Source: Paragorgia papillata
Taxonomy: Eukaryota; Cnidaria; Anthozoa; Scleralcyonacea; Coralliidae
Assembly (NCBI GenBank): GCA_035771165.1
Contig: JAWNZC010000012.1
Span: 1,096,501 to 1,160,500 of the forward strand
Reading direction: 5' to 3'
Length of the DNA stretch: 64,000 nucleotides
Shown: positions 1-12,529 of the stretch, in pieces
Layout: each line of letters starts with the position of its first letter
How positions within the stretch are numbered: the first letter of the stretch is position 1
The notes under the pieces: model-generated
Told to the model about the DNA's origin: nothing
Seen by the model: only the letters and a program-made list of their open reading frames with translations
The model's database searches: none
Made by a program: the position numbers and the translations under genes

Positions 1-1235
1 AAAAATCAAATACTTTGGTTTTGTACTCACCAAAGACTCAAAGAGCAGATCAAATCATCTCCAAGCAAAGTTCGAGATGGATTTGCGGATGGAAAAACTG
101 CCAGAGGGTTCCATACAATAGCGACTAATCAACAACTACAACAAGAACAACTATAGAACTCCATTCTGATGATGAGAAACCACAAAGAGAAAATCTAATT
201 CCTTTACTAGAGGAAACCAAAGAAGGGCAGTGTGCGTTACCAGAGGAGCCACCAGCCCAAGTAAACCAGGAAACTTTGATTTGTCAATCAAGATCTGGAC
301 GCGAGCTCTAAAGACCTATACGTGGCTAAAGGACTATGAACATTAGGGTACCGTTACATGTACATTATTTAGACAAGCATACCCTGTACATTAGAGGCAA
401 GATGTTTATAGTCGTGACAGTTTGTTGTTTATTTATATTTTTTTCCTGTTACTTATAGTCATTCTTTTAGGAAAGGAGGAATGTAGCATTTTATCCTAAG
501 AGTCATTTCAGGAAAGAAACGTGAGTGACAGGACAGTCGCGTGTGCACGTTTTGTCGAAACTCCATATTGTACGAACCCAAATGGCAAATACATATTTGT
601 TTGTATTTTACGTGTATGTACGACTTTATATACATCATACCTATTGTAACTGCAGCTTGAAAAAGACAGACGGCAATTAACGCTTTCGACAGCATCTCCA
701 CTCGTGATCAGCTATACCTGGACTGACTTCTCTTCTCTTTCACTTTAATTGCGCTTGTCGGCAGGTTTCGTTGGTCGCAGTCGAACTGGCGGTAATTCAT
801 TTATCAGCGCGCTTTTATAATCAGTTGCGGGCATTATCTATTAATGGAATAGTCATTATATCTCGGAATGTCAAAAAGTAAAAGAGTAACTTTTAAATAA
901 ACTAATTAATAAATTGATTGTTGCCTGCTAATTCAGACTCTTTACATCGCAATCTGAGAGAATAGGAGAATCTGTAGTATCAGACTAGGGTACCAGGGGT
1001 ATATATTTGCGTTTTATTATGTGAAACCGGACAACATTTGACCATAACCTTGGAGTTATCCTAAATTCCTCCACCGCCCCCGAGATAACTCACTACAGTG
1101 GTACTTCACATTCCCACATTCTTTGTAATTTGTGTGTAACATCGAACGTGGGTCGGCAATTAATCAAATATTTCAATGACAATGTGATAGACAAAGGGGA
1201 TTTTGTTTGGCCTAGATTTCCTTTAACTCATTCCC
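1..1235. other. Unassigned AT-rich sequence
   Basis: No exon, transposon end or RNA recognised. 850-1080 shares short inverted matches with 3530-3700 (CATAACCTTGGAGTTATCC-type), suggesting dispersed repeats. Confidence 0.5.
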
Positions 1236-1933
1236 CTCACGCCACTCTTCCATTTTACTGCCAAAATCAGTAGAATTCTCGTCGGGCCCAAAAATAGAAA
1301 ATAACAACGTGTCAATAACAAGCCTAAACAAAGACCTTTCGATCGTTGAAAAGATTTCCCAAGCCTATTATTTATTTTGGGCCCGACAAGCACTCTACTA
1401 ATTTTAGTTGTACACAGTCGTCTCCGTCTTAATTGTTCTGCCCTAAATTATTATTTGTTTAATATAAATTGTAGTTCATCTCCAACTTGTGCCAGCAGTG
1501 GTGCAAACTGTGAACCTGTAACTCATTATTTTCTTAAATGTTTCTGATATTCTGCTCTTAAGTTGTCCTTACTCTTGGCTGCTGCACAACTCTATGGTGA
1601 TGGCTGGTATCCTTGGTCGGATCAGTATAAAGTAAAACTTGTTTCATGAAGCTAATTTAAATATGGAAGGTAATAAAAAATGTTTAACTATGTGCAACAA
1701 TATATTAAGCAATCCGAAAGTCTTCTTGAAAATCAGTGAGAGTCCTCCAGAAGATCCAGCTTTTATCATTTTCGAGTTATTTTTTTATTAAGTTCAAGCA
1801 TATTAACACATAATTATTATTTTTTTACAATTTTATGGAAGAATATATAAGTATATATATAATAAGTACAAATTTTAAGGTCGAAAGATTACAAAAGACA
1901 TTATAGATAGTAGAGTGCATGTGCAGTAGTTAA

Positions 1934-2659
1934 AGCTTTGTTCTCACTTGTCGTAAGAATCGGGGATTTTTCCAGTCCCCGATCGTCTGGGATTGTACGA
2001 CAGGTGTGAACAAGGTTGAAGTGACGTCCCAGACAGTCGCCGATCTGATCGGAAGCATCGCAAGAATCGGAATCATTTCTATTTGGAAAATGCATCCCAG
2101 ACGGTCGCCGACGATCGGGGATTCTTACGACTAGTTACGACATGTGTGAACACTGAAACCACTCGTCTGGGACAATCGGGGATGATTCTCAATAATACAA
2201 GATGGCGTCCAGCGAAAGCTACCTGAAATCTCTAGCAGGAAAGTTCAGAAACGGTGAAGACACCGCGTTTATGGAAATTGTAAAAGAATTCCCTTGTCTG
2301 TATAATAGGAGTATTCCAGGATAAAAACTTAAAATGGAAGAAGATCGCTGCTTTGCATACCACCGAAGGCAGTCATGAAACAGAAGTTCTTTATACTGTA
2401 CTTGCAAACAAAGATATGAGAGTATTCGCACTGCCTTTTCTCGTTATTTAAAAAATGCAAACTGCCTTCGGGTTCAGGGAGTGTCGTTGTCCGTGTAAAA
2501 TCATCCGTCTGTTTAAGGCCGCCATCTTTAAAGTTTAAACTTTGGCACGTATTACGACAAGTCACAACAAGTGTGAACTTGGCTGTCGTAAGAATCGCCG
2601 ACGATCGGGAATAGACTGTCCCCGATTCTTACGATTTTTACGACAAGTGAGAACCAGGC
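1934..2659. mobile_element. 726-bp TIR element with TTAA target duplication
   Basis: Terminal inverted repeats share GTTCTCACTTGTCGTAA close to each end. TTAA lies at 1930-1933 and 2660-2663. Copy B of the duplication has the uninterrupted site AGTAGTTAAAGGAGC (4451-4465), proving insertion. A motif CGTAAGAATCGGGGA recurs inside. No transposase. TTAA suggests the piggyBac or Kolobok groups (inference). Confidence 0.9.
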
Positions 2660-3746
2660 TTAAAGGAGCAAATGCTTTTGGGTTAATAACTACCGCCACG
2701 AGAAATATATAGAAAAAAGAATGTTTGTAAAGTATCGTGGTTATGTCTTATAGTATGACATAATGATTCACCCAAATACCTTTAAATTAGTTATTGTCTT
2801 CATAAATTATGTTTGGGATTTGAAGAACAGAATTTTGGTATTGTTTTCTAAATTGTGCGAAGCTTAAACTTCTTAATTCTAAGGGAATCGTATCCCAGAT
2901 TTTTGACAGTTGAAATTTAAAAATGCATTTCCTTAACTGAATCGGTTCTTAAATTCAGATTTCTAGTAACATATTTAATAATTATTTTATTCACGTACGC
3001 CTACTTCAGCAAAGTTTGTAAATTGAATATAACGTAAGCTACTTTGATGAGCCTGGTGCAGGGCAAACGTTAAATAAAGAAAACAAAAAAAAATTAATAG
3101 AACTACGTTCACTTGATGTACGCATGCGTAAGTTACAAAGGTTAACCCACTCCCCTCTGAAATGACTCACCTCGCACTAAGAGACAATATTCATAACAAA
3201 GATCCCTGTATATTAAAACTAAGGCTGCATAAATATAAGAAATTTAGTTGCAAGTCGTGTCAGAAAGTTGTGCGTGCGGAATCTCTTGATTCGGTAAATA
3301 TAAACGTTCGTTGAACCTCCCAAACGGAAATAAAGAAATAAAGAAAGTAGTACAATTAAGTTAGTAATTACTCTGTTTATAATAAAAATAGACTTCTTAA
3401 GCACCATAAGAGTTATTATTGTCAAATATGTGATTTAGTCAACTTTTCCCGCTTTCATTTCTGCGTCACGATTATCTCACTAAAAAGAACCTGTTCACAT
3501 AAAAGCGACTTATCTCGTGGGGGGGGGGGGGAGGGAGGATAGGGATAACTCCAAGGCTATGGTCAAAGTTGGTCATGGTCCCCTAGCCTGCTACTACAGA
3601 CTTTCCCATTCTTTCAGATCGCGCTGTAAAGGTCTGAAGTAGCAGGCAACAATCAATTTGTCAATTAATTTATTTAAAAGTTACTCTTTCACTTTTTGAC
3701 ATTTCGCGATATAATAAGTACCTTGACTATTCCATTACTTCCATTT

Positions 3747-4076
3747 TACTACCAAAATCAGAAGAGTGCTCGTCGGGCCCAAAAATATAAAATAACAACG
3801 CCTCAATTGAGAGAGATAAACAAAGACGTTTCGATCGTTGAAAAGATCTCGCATGTCAACGCCTCAGTTTATGTACACCAGGTAGTGTTTGCGTTCTTGA
3901 GATGTAACGTCGAACGCTGTCATAATTTAAAGAACTAAAGAAGCATATGAAATAAACTTGCCTTACTGCATACTTTCACTCACGTGATTACATTCCTTTG
4001 CGTTAGGCTTGTTATTGACGCGTCGTTATTTTGGGCCCGACGAGCACTCTACTGATTTTAGTAGTACACACTCGTG
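3747..4076. mobile_element. About 330-bp inverted-repeat element (shorter relative at 1256-1405)
   Basis: Ends are inverted copies containing CTCGTCGGGCCCAAAAAT and CAAAATCAG(A/T)AGAGTG. The relative in copy A of the duplication keeps both ends but has a shorter middle. Non-coding. Confidence 0.65.
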
Positions 4077-4589
4077 TCCGTCTTAATTGTTCTGCTCTAA
4101 ATTATTATTCAGCATTGCATGGTGCAAACTGTGAACCTGTAACTCATTATTTGCTCAAATGTTTCTGATATTCTGCTCTTAATTAGGTGTCCTTACTCTC
4201 GGCTGCTGCACAATATAGATAGTAATAAAAAAAATATTTAAGTATGTGCAACAATATATTAAGCAATCCGAAAGTCTTCTCCTCCAGAAGATCCAGTTTT
4301 TTATCATTTTCTAGTTGTTTTTTTATTAAGTTCAAGTATATTCACACATATAATTATTTTTTACAACGTTATGGAAGAACATATAAGTATATAATAAGTA
4401 CAAAATTTTAAGGTTGAAAGATAACAATAGACATAAATAGTAAAGGGTGCAGTAGTTAAAGGAGCAAATGCTGTTGGGTTAACCACCGCCACGGGAAATA
4501 TAACCGAAAAAAGAATGTTTGTAAAGTATCGTGGTTATGTCTTGTAGTATGACATAATGATCCACCCACATACCTTTAGATTAGTTATT

Positions 4590-4882
4590 TGGGAGTTTAA
4601 GCAAGCTAGGACGACGGCAGTGTATATTGTAAATTTAGTGTGTTTTATAAGCCTTTGAAAAGCATTAAGAGCCTCTCAAAGACACTATTTATATGAAAGA
4701 TAAACGCTAAATTAAATATACAGCTTTTCCTGTTCCTTGCGATAACGTCGTCCTGAAAACGCGAGAACACTTCAGTGGACGTGGTATGTACAACGAGAAC
4801 GTTGTTGGAATTACTCTTGGGACTTGAAATTATTCAATGTCTTTGTTGTCGTGACGTTCGCGTTGTGCTTGCTTACGGTCCC
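4590..4882. mobile_element. 293-bp MITE with TATT target duplication
   Basis: Ends are related (GGGAGTTTAAGCAAGC and the complement of GCTTGCTTACGGTCCC) and flanked by TATT at 4586-4589 and 4883-4886. The paralogous site in copy A near 2790 reads TTAGTTATTGTCTTC without the insert. Confidence 0.8.
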
Positions 4883-5578
4883 TATTGTCTTAAAGAATTA
4901 TATGTTTGGGATTTAAGAATATAATTTTTGTTCTTAATTCTAAGGGAATCGTATCCCAAATTTTTGATAGTTAAAATTTAAAAGTGTATTCTCCATAACT
5001 GAATTGGTTCTTACATTAATCTATATAGAAACTCTGATTTTTAGTAACATATTAATTTTTTTAGTATATGTTATTCATGTATGTCTACTCCAGCAAAGTT
5101 TGTAAATTGAATATAACGTTTGATGCCTCTGGGCAAACGTTAAATAAAGAAAACAAAAAAATTAATAGAACTACGTTCTACTGCACGGATTCGTAATTTA
5201 CAAAAGTTGATCCATTCCCCTCTGAAATAACTCGCCTGGTGTGAACAAGCCCTAAAAGACAATATTTATAGCTAAGATCGATGTATATTAAAACTAAACT
5301 AACTAAATAAGACAAGTGCTATTTACTGACAACCATTTATAACGAAATTTAGTTGCAAGTTGTGTCAGAAAGTTGTGCGTGCAGAATTTTTTGATTCGGT
5401 AAATATAAACGTTCGTTGAACTTCCCCAAGAAATAAAGAAGTAAAGAAATAAAGAAAGCGGTACAATTAAGTTATTAATTACGTAATTAATCTGTTTATA
5501 ATAAAAATGAAGTCAACTTCCCCTGCTAAAAGAACGAGGAAAGTTGACCCTGTGTGTTTATAATAAGAATATACTTCT

Positions 5579-5760
5579 TAGAAAAGTAAATACGAGAAGT
5601 GCTAACATTTTTTTTTACTTCGAATATTTCGAGGAATATCCTCTACTCATCATCAGCGACGTACTTCGTAGAAGTGAAATTTGCTGACGATGAGCAGAGG
5701 ATACTGCTTGAAATATTCGAAGTATTGAAAATGTTAGCACTTCTCGTATTTACTTTTCTA
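5579..5760. mobile_element. Near-perfect 180-bp foldback palindrome
   Basis: The left arm, from TAGAAAAGTAAATACGAGAA, reads again on the other strand from 5760 backward. Arms of about 80 bp leave a small centre near 5660-5690. It would fold into one long hairpin. Non-coding. Confidence 0.8.
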
Positions 5761-5854
5761 CTTAAATTGTATGCCCACTACAGCATATTTACAATAAACG
5801 TCGTGATCCATAAGTGTTGTTGTCAAAGTATGTGATTCAGTCACTTTGACAATA

Positions 5855-6219
5855 AAGCCCCGCACAGACGACCAAGTTTTTCTTGACAAGTTCCTTGGTA
5901 ACTTTCCTTCCTCGTGTGTACGATGAACACGTTTTTTTCAAACAATTTTCCTTGACAAGTTATAATTGCTCGTGTGTACGGTTGGACAAGTTTTCCTTGA
6001 CAGCAATGATCGCATAATAAGCTTCGGAGATGAGTTGTCAAGTTTTCCTTGACGACTATACACGCGAACAAATTTCCTTGTTCAAAAACTGGCATGACCA
6101 GCTTTTGAACAAGGCTCCTTGTCAAGGAAAAACTTGTCAATTTGTGTCGTGCACACGAACAAATAAAACTTGTCAAGGAAAAACTTATCAAGGAAAACTT
6201 GGTCGTCTGTGCGGGGCTT
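5855..6219. mobile_element. 365-bp MITE, ends AAGCCCCGCACAGACGACC
   Basis: Long inverted ends starting AAGCCCCGCACAGACGACCA, with internal repeats of CTTGTCAAGGAAA in both orientations. AATA flanks both ends (5851-5854, 6220-6223), an apparent target duplication. Short open frames inside are by-products of the repeats. Confidence 0.8.
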
Positions 6220-6220
6220 A

Positions 6221-6385
6221 ATAAGTAACAGTTTTAGCAGTGGAAGTTATTTGATTCAGCCAACTTCCCCTGCTAAAAGTGTTATTGTCAAAGTATTTGA
6301 TTCAGCCCACTTTTCTTATTCTAAAAGTGTTATTGTCAAAGTGATTCAGTCAACTTCCCCTGCTAAAAATGTTATTGTCAAAGTA
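6221..6385. repeat. Short tandem repeat, about 45-55-bp units
   Basis: Three or four diverged copies of a unit containing CAACTTCCCCTGCTAAAAGT followed by TTATTGTCAAAGT. Single copies also occur near 5510, 5825 and, inverted, near 9710. Confidence 0.6.
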
Positions 6386-6532
6386 AATAAAAACAAAACC
6401 CATGCATATTTAGGTCACGCCATATTTCTTGTTTGTTTATGATTGTGAATTATGCGAATTAGGTTAAGCAAAACTAGAGGCACGCTGATTGGGAAGCATT
6501 CTGAATTTAGCTAATTCAAATAAAACACAAAC

Positions 6533-7325
6533 CAACCTCGTACACAGGCTTCTCGCTCCCGCCCTCGCGAACTCGTCGAGCGTCACGTGCCTCCCAGAAT
6601 CTGGGAGGTTTTAAAATACCGTTATTAGGGAGGAGATGGTAAGTACGTATTGTCTCGTGGTATAGTTTCGGTTTATTAAATTGCCGCGACGTGCACGAGT
6701 CACATAATTTCGTACACCGAAAAAGTTCTACAGTGAGGGAATTCCACGTTCGTGCTGCCGCTTGTGTCTCAAGATTTACGATGTAATTACTCACTGCAAA
6801 AATATCGCTTAGGTCGCCAGTTGCTGACTCTTCTCGATTAATAACCTTAAGAACGGCAGCTGTTACTTCATTACACTCATTTATGTTCCTGAGCTAATCA
6901 TCAATGAGTGAATTCAGCGGCGAAACGATGAGCGCAACAGCAGAAGGAATGATTGACAAGCTTCGACATGATTGCCTCTGCAGGTATAAATTTCTCTCAG
7001 TGAGCAGGGAAGGAAACAGTTGCTAAATCAGCGATTTCCCATATTCTGTAGACAATACAGCGACTGTATCTCTTCGATTAAAAAGAGCCTCTAAGCAGGT
7101 GACTTGCTTTGGCTTTAAATTAACATTTGTATAAATACTCTTTTTGATAGCGTTATCCAGACATGATAAAAACAAAACACGAACGTGTAAACGACCCCTC
7201 CCCCCTTAGTACCTTACTATATCCAGATTCTCGGAAGCACGTGACCTGCAGCCCATGCCAGGGTTTTCGCTCGACGAGTTCGCGAGGGCGAGAACGAAAA
7301 GCCTGCGTACGAGGTTGAACTGTTG
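6533..7325. mobile_element. 793-bp TIR element with 9-bp target duplication
   Basis: The left end CAACCTCGTACACAGGC pairs with the right end GCCTGCGTACGAGGTTG. The inverted match continues through TCGCGAACTCGTCGAGCG and TCACGTGC. AACACAAAC flanks the element at 6524-6532 and 7326-7334. The related sequence near 10200 has this site once and uninterrupted. A 9-bp duplication fits Mutator-like transposons; no transposase is present. Same family as the elements at 20039 and 21601. Confidence 0.85.
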
Positions 7326-7499
7326 AACACAAACGTAAATAGGCAGCACTTTACAGATATCCCATCCATCACATTGTGCTTTCAAAAAGCTCTAAATTTT
7401 AGTATATAAACCAATAATTAAGGCTGCCAATTAACACCCCTCACCTTCAAAGTATACACTACCCGTTACCATTTAGCATGGTTGCCTGCTTGTAACAAA

Positions 7500-8849
7500 A
7501 AATAATGCCATCAACGGTGTTTTTGAGACACTTTTATCAAGGTTGGCCAGCCGTCTAGTAAGTAAACTCGTGGTTTTTGTGAAGGAATTGTTCGACGTCG
7601 ACGGTGGTGAACTCTATCAACTACATACAAGCTATAGGATGCCTCCATCCGCTTTTACCACACGACAGAAACATTAAAACTATTTGGATCAAAAGCAGAA
7701 CAGGTCAGAGATAAATTTTATGAGATCTTGGGAATGTTTCAAGAGCGTTCTTCGTCGAATCAAGATTAAACGCCTGCCGTTCAAAGTCCACCTACATCGC
7801 CCACCCTTAATTTTGTCGCTTCCGAGCCGCAACCAAGCTAGCCAGATATGTTTCAATGGGAAATTTCATGAGTAAAAATCGGAGTCAGAAAAACAAAGTC
7901 TATTAACTACTTTAAACATTTTTATGTCTAAAAATGACATAAAACCAAAAAAAATGTGCGTACTAATAACAACAAAGCAGTTAACCAGAGTCGTAAAGCT
8001 TCAGACGTATACATCTTCTGACGTCGATTCTAAATAATCCTATACCTAATCCTACCTCTAATCCTGATCCTAATCCTGACGCTAAACCTAACCTTAAACC
8101 CAGTGAACTATAGATAAAGACTGGAACGATGCCTCCATAAGGTGGCCCTATAGTCCACTTTCATAATGGCCACAGCTTTAAATATTATTTTATGTGCATC
8201 TAAATGAGCCTTTTTGGCCTCGCTATGAAGCACAGATTCTTTTGAATTACAGACACACAAACGAGGCCAGAAAGGCTTATTAATAAGATGCATAAAAGAA
8301 TATTCAAATTAGTCACTATTATCAAAGTGGTCTCTGATTGTACGTAGCCCAACGTCCGGCTTCTGCATGCAGGGCAAAAACACGCGTGTCCACTGGGCGT
8401 GTGTTTACACGAAACACAGAAGCGGGCAAACAAGTGGGCTAAGGCATGATTTGAAAGATGAAGAGAAATAGATCCTTACATATCATGAAAAGCAACATAT
8501 GGCTCTTCTTTTTCATGACTTTTATATATCTTGTGCTTTTGCAGCCATTAACAACACAGGTTGTAGGCATGGTTCTCTTACACACACCAATAAGATAACA
8601 TTTTTTGTCAACTTTCAGGCTCGAAAAGAAATAATTATAAAAATCTCAAGTTAATTTTGCGGTGCGCCTCAGAGGAAACTAGTGGGGCGAGAAAAGCCGG
8701 CGGAAAATTTCTGACTGTTAAAAAGTTTTAACTAAAAAATTTAGACTTAAAAACTAGTTAAGGTAAATATCCATAATTTCGCGTGTAATTGACTTCACTC
8801 ACGTTTTTCGATCCGATTGGACTGTCAATCCGCTTCATGTAAACAAGGC
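7500..8849. other. Unassigned sequence with a degenerate (CCTAAT)n stretch
   Basis: Short frames only. 8030-8100 has degenerate CCTAATCCTGATCC repeats; a similar patch lies at 11035-11105. Nothing else supported. Confidence 0.5.
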
Positions 8850-8990
8850 CTTACACAACTCTGAAAGTGTGTCGTGCAGTAGTTGTTGAGCCAAATTGAA
8901 AATCGTTGATCAATAATAAATCTAATAATATTAATTGTTTTATCTAAAGGGATGTTGGTGAATGGAGAAGTGACATCAAAGCTGGCCATT
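8850..8990 (-). pseudogene. Penelope-like reverse transcriptase fragment
   Basis: The minus strand reads ASFDVTSPFTNIPLDKTINI and then degenerates. This matches the conserved SFDVxSLFTNIP block of Penelope-like reverse transcriptases. No neighbouring domain survives in frame. Confidence 0.6.
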
Positions 8991-9062
8991 ATTAAGCTAC
9001 CCACATATTAAGCCGACGCGTTATTTTCCGACCTTCTCGTCGTTTTTCTAACTTTTTTAGTT

Positions 9063-9166
9063 TTAACCCTTTGAAGCCTGAAGACGAGTATTTAGTATTT
9101 TATCTGGCTAACGCCAGACGATTTTATTCAACACAGGGAGAGGTCCAGGCCTCAAAGGGTTAAAGA
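9063..9166. mobile_element. Short MITE with GCCAGACGATTTTA core
   Basis: Inverted ends AACCCTTTGAAGCCTG / CAGGCCTCAAAGGGTT around a core with TCTGGCTAACGCCAGA and GATTTTATTC. Related cores are at 40490-40545, 44550-44590 and 60150-60185. I associate this family with coral genomes. Confidence 0.65.
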
Positions 9167-9509
9167 TCGTATTCCTCTTCAATTGAGATCCCACGTCGTA
9201 TTTCAGCCATCTTGTCTCATTGTATAGATACTGTAGGAATAATGACCATTCTATATCCTTTTCTGATTTTAGTATTTAAGTTTTTGGAAATTCTCAATAT
9301 GATGTTCTCATCAAAGAAAGTTTATTTATCTCTCAAGTCAACCGTTATCTCTCAATATAACAATATTCGATCTTTTCCTTTAATCTATTTTAATTTCTGT
9401 CACCTTTTCTTTGTTTGTTACCTCACACCCACTTCCTTTTCTCATTTCATCATATCTATTTTTGTATCAGTTTAGTATATTACTCGAAATCGTGTAAATA
9501 TTTATCACT

Positions 9510-9539
9510 CTGAAGATGTTAGTTGAATAGTGACGAAAC
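9510..9539 (+). ncRNA. Hammerhead ribozyme-like motif of a Penelope relic
   Basis: CTGAAGA (9510-9516) and GAAAC (9535-9539) have the order and spacing of the hammerhead CUGANGA...GAAAC core found in Penelope-like elements. Stem II pairing is poor, so activity is doubtful. A Penelope RT fragment lies 0.5 kb away. Confidence 0.35.
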
Positions 9540-10125
9540 GTAAGTAAATTAAATTAGCAATGATTTAAAAGACACATGGCGATGAGTATAATTAATACAT
9601 TTTATTTTGAGGTAAGCGCCATGTATTTAATTTTCTATGCTGATGATGAAGTCCTGTGAGCTCAGGAGTTCATCAGAGCTAATGAATGATTCCAATACTT
9701 AGCATACTTAGCAGGGGAAGTTGAGTAAATCACATATTTAACAATAACACTTATAGTGATTAAGATTATGTTTTTATTATAAACATACCTGGTCAGGTTT
9801 TGATCGTCCTTTTAGCAGAAGAAATTGACTGAATCACATCAGGAAAGTCTCATATTCGTGAATTACTTCATTTTATTTTGGTAATTTGCCTATACCGTCA
9901 TCCATCTACTGTTATAAAGCTGAGCTTTTGTACTATAGTATAGTATTGCTCATAATATCCTTAGACATTTAACTCACCGGTTCAACAGTACACGGAAGGC
10001 AACCGGTCTAGTCATCTTGATCAATGTCTAAGCTACATTTCTATGCTGGTTGCCTGCTTGTAACAAAACGTTTTCAGATTGTTGTGGCTGTTCTTTTAAG
10101 TGTTATATTTAGGCGAATTTGCGCC

Positions 10126-10395
10126 AAACAAGAATGTTTGTTTATAATTGTGAGCTACGCTGATTGGATAGCATTCTGAATTTGTAATTCAAATAATACA
10201 CAAACGTAAATAGGCATCGCTTTACAGATATCCCATCCATCACATTATGCTTTCAAAAAGCTCGAAATTTTAGTATATAAATCAATATAATCACGACGGC
10301 CAACACCCCTCACCTTCAAAGTATACACTATCCGATATGATTTAGCATGGTTGCATGCCTGCTTGTTTGTAACAAATAATGCCATCAAAAGTAAT
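10126..10395. repeat. Dispersed duplicate of the segment at 6420-6532 plus 7326-7500
   Basis: Colinear match through ACGCTGATTGG, CACAAACGTAAATAGGCA, TTACAGATATCCCATCCATC and CACCTTCAAAGTATACAC. It lacks the 793-bp transposon present in the other copy and so acts as its empty site. Confidence 0.8.
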
Positions 10396-10590
10396 ATTTT
10401 GAAGCCTTGGCCGGCCTTCTATGCAGAGCTCTTCCATATAAAATTCTCCCTCACATTACAATAACTTAGTTAGTTCATACCTTTAATCGTACTCACAATA
10501 TGATTATGAGAGCAGGCTGAAATACTTTCGTCCGAAATCAAAACATCGTTGTTGGAGCTCATGCATGAACAACCGTCCGCCATAATAACT

Positions 10591-10662
10591 GAAAGGACAA
10601 ACAGACAGACAAACAAACAAACAAACAAACAAACAAACAAACAACAGACGGACGGACGGACG

Positions 10663-10758
<96 letters not shown>

Positions 10759-10760
10759 GT
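10591..10760. repeat. Compound microsatellite (CAAA)n-(CGGA)n-(CAGA)n
   Basis: Uninterrupted tetranucleotide runs; the CAGA run is about 95 bp. Long open frames on both strands here are artefacts of the repeat. Confidence 0.98.
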
Positions 10761-10829
10761 GAAAGAAACATGTAAAAATGTAACATCCTGCCAAAGTTAT
10801 GCAAACAAGTAAATTATTTTGCAAAAGTG

Positions 10830-12529
10830 TATACTTTAATTATTAAGGCATTCCTTTTTACAATATTCTATTCAAGTACTACTTACTATAGTAACAGAGT
10901 TGCTAAATAACATGTCTCTGAAAACTATGATTTTTCCAATTCTCATTTTGTTTGTTTAATGTAATCTTTTTTCACTTATTTTTTTTTTGTTCTTTTTAAT
11001 GTTATTCTTAATTTATACCCAATTATAGGGTATGAATCCTACATGTCTAGTCCCAATCCTAATCCCAATCCCAATCCTAATCCTGATCCCATGCAATCCT
11101 AATTCTACTCCCAAGAGAAGAATGATACATCTATCTTGATTAAGAATGCCTTTCTATATCGTCTAATCCCCAACCACTCGTTTTTAAGACTTGCAATTTT
11201 TAATTAAAGTTTGTTTTAAACTAGTATTGGCTCTTGAAACTGGATGCTATAAATCAATGTAGCAGCACATTGAAATGGGTCAGCACTAAAAAAAATGACT
11301 CAAAAGGACCTTCCCAGTCTTTCCGCGCTTAGTTTTCTAGGCACTAAACCTGATTTCTGACTAAGGTTAGAGTGTTTGGTGATCCAGAAGATTGCTAAAA
11401 TCTTGAGACTCACTGAAGCTTGACGACAAATTTTGGGAAAACAAATTTGACGACATAGTTTCATCCCTTTTTGTGACGAACATTGAAAATATGAAATAAA
11501 AAACGCGCAACTAACATAAGACAGAAAAACTTGCTAAATATTTGCTAAAGACGGGAAAAAGTGGTTGAGTTCCGTGTGCTGTTGTCCGTAAGCATTTCCA
11601 ATCCTTGTTATCAAATTATTCTGCAAATGAATAATAGAAAAGAAACTATTGATAATAAAAAATCTATTTGATGTATATGGGCAGTGAATTCTATATAAAC
11701 CTGGAATTAGGCAGACTGCCAAGAAAAAAGTGAGGTCAAAAATGAGGGAGGTGAGGCATTTTGGGACGTCAGTTTCAGGTCCCTTCATGCCCATGGTCAT
11801 ATTTTGTTTCGTACTGGTGTGATGAAAATCTAGAACAGTGCAGCCAATAACCACAACAAAAACGCAGAATTTTACAGATACGAAAAAGAAGCTCCACATG
11901 ATGTTTGCAACTTACTAGCTACATTAACCACCTGCAATTAATGGGCAAAAATTATGTCCGATTTCCAATATTATAAAAGTGACGTTCTTATGGTTTTGTA
12001 ATATTTTGCGTTCTGATTGGTCAACACGCGGTCCGTAAAAAAAGCGTCTCCGGACAACGAGTCATCCTTTTTCGTATATCCGAACGGTTTTCACACTAAT
12101 GATGATAGAATAGGTATCCAAAACTGCTTCAAATAGCCATATAATTTAATTTTATAATATATGTTTACTCGGCCTGTACGGAATATATCAGACCTTGCGG
12201 TCTTTTTTATACAAACGTCGTATCTGGCTCGGTATAATCTCTATAACTTATAGCCTTTACTAGAAATACATGAATGCAACAACCCCTCGCCAGCTTTTAT
12301 TAAATTTTTTTTGAAACACCCCCACCCACCCTGACTAAAATAAGCACACTGATATACAGCCAATATTTAAAACAAACAGATATAAAAACAAATGATCATC
12401 CTCAAGATAATTCTATAATTTATGGATAAGATGACTAAACTGATACGTTTCAGTCGAAAATTTGGAAATACAGCCAAAAGAATCGCCAAAGCCCATGAGT
12501 ATTTAATAATAAAAGGTGCATCATTGCAA
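10830..12529. other. Unassigned; one weak minus-strand frame
   Basis: A 121-codon minus-strand frame (11899-11534) starts with a hydrophobic MWSFFFVSVKFCVFVVVIGC segment like a signal peptide, but has no family match or clear splice sites. I do not call it a gene. Confidence 0.35.

Larger units (their letters stand above)
1236..5515. repeat. Diverged tandem segmental duplication (copy A about 1236-3440, copy B about 3730-5515)
   Basis: Long colinear matches join the two copies: 1640-1850 with 4205-4400, 2662-2760 with 4457-4560, 2820-3060 with 4905-5125, and 3240-3420 with 5350-5510. Each copy starts with a short inverted-repeat element built on CTCGTCGGGCCCAAAAAT. The copies differ by two clean insertions (1934-2659 in A, 4590-4882 in B) and small indels. 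No coding sequence is recognised in either. Confidence 0.8.

Noticed and set aside
8030..8100. Telomere-like CCTAAT/CCTAAC repeats (also 11035-11105)
   Set aside because: Too short and degenerate for an interstitial telomere; no pure CCCTAA run.
10504..10824. Open frames of 81-106 codons on both strands
   Set aside because: They translate a tetranucleotide microsatellite (repeats of SVCL or QTDR), open in several frames at once.
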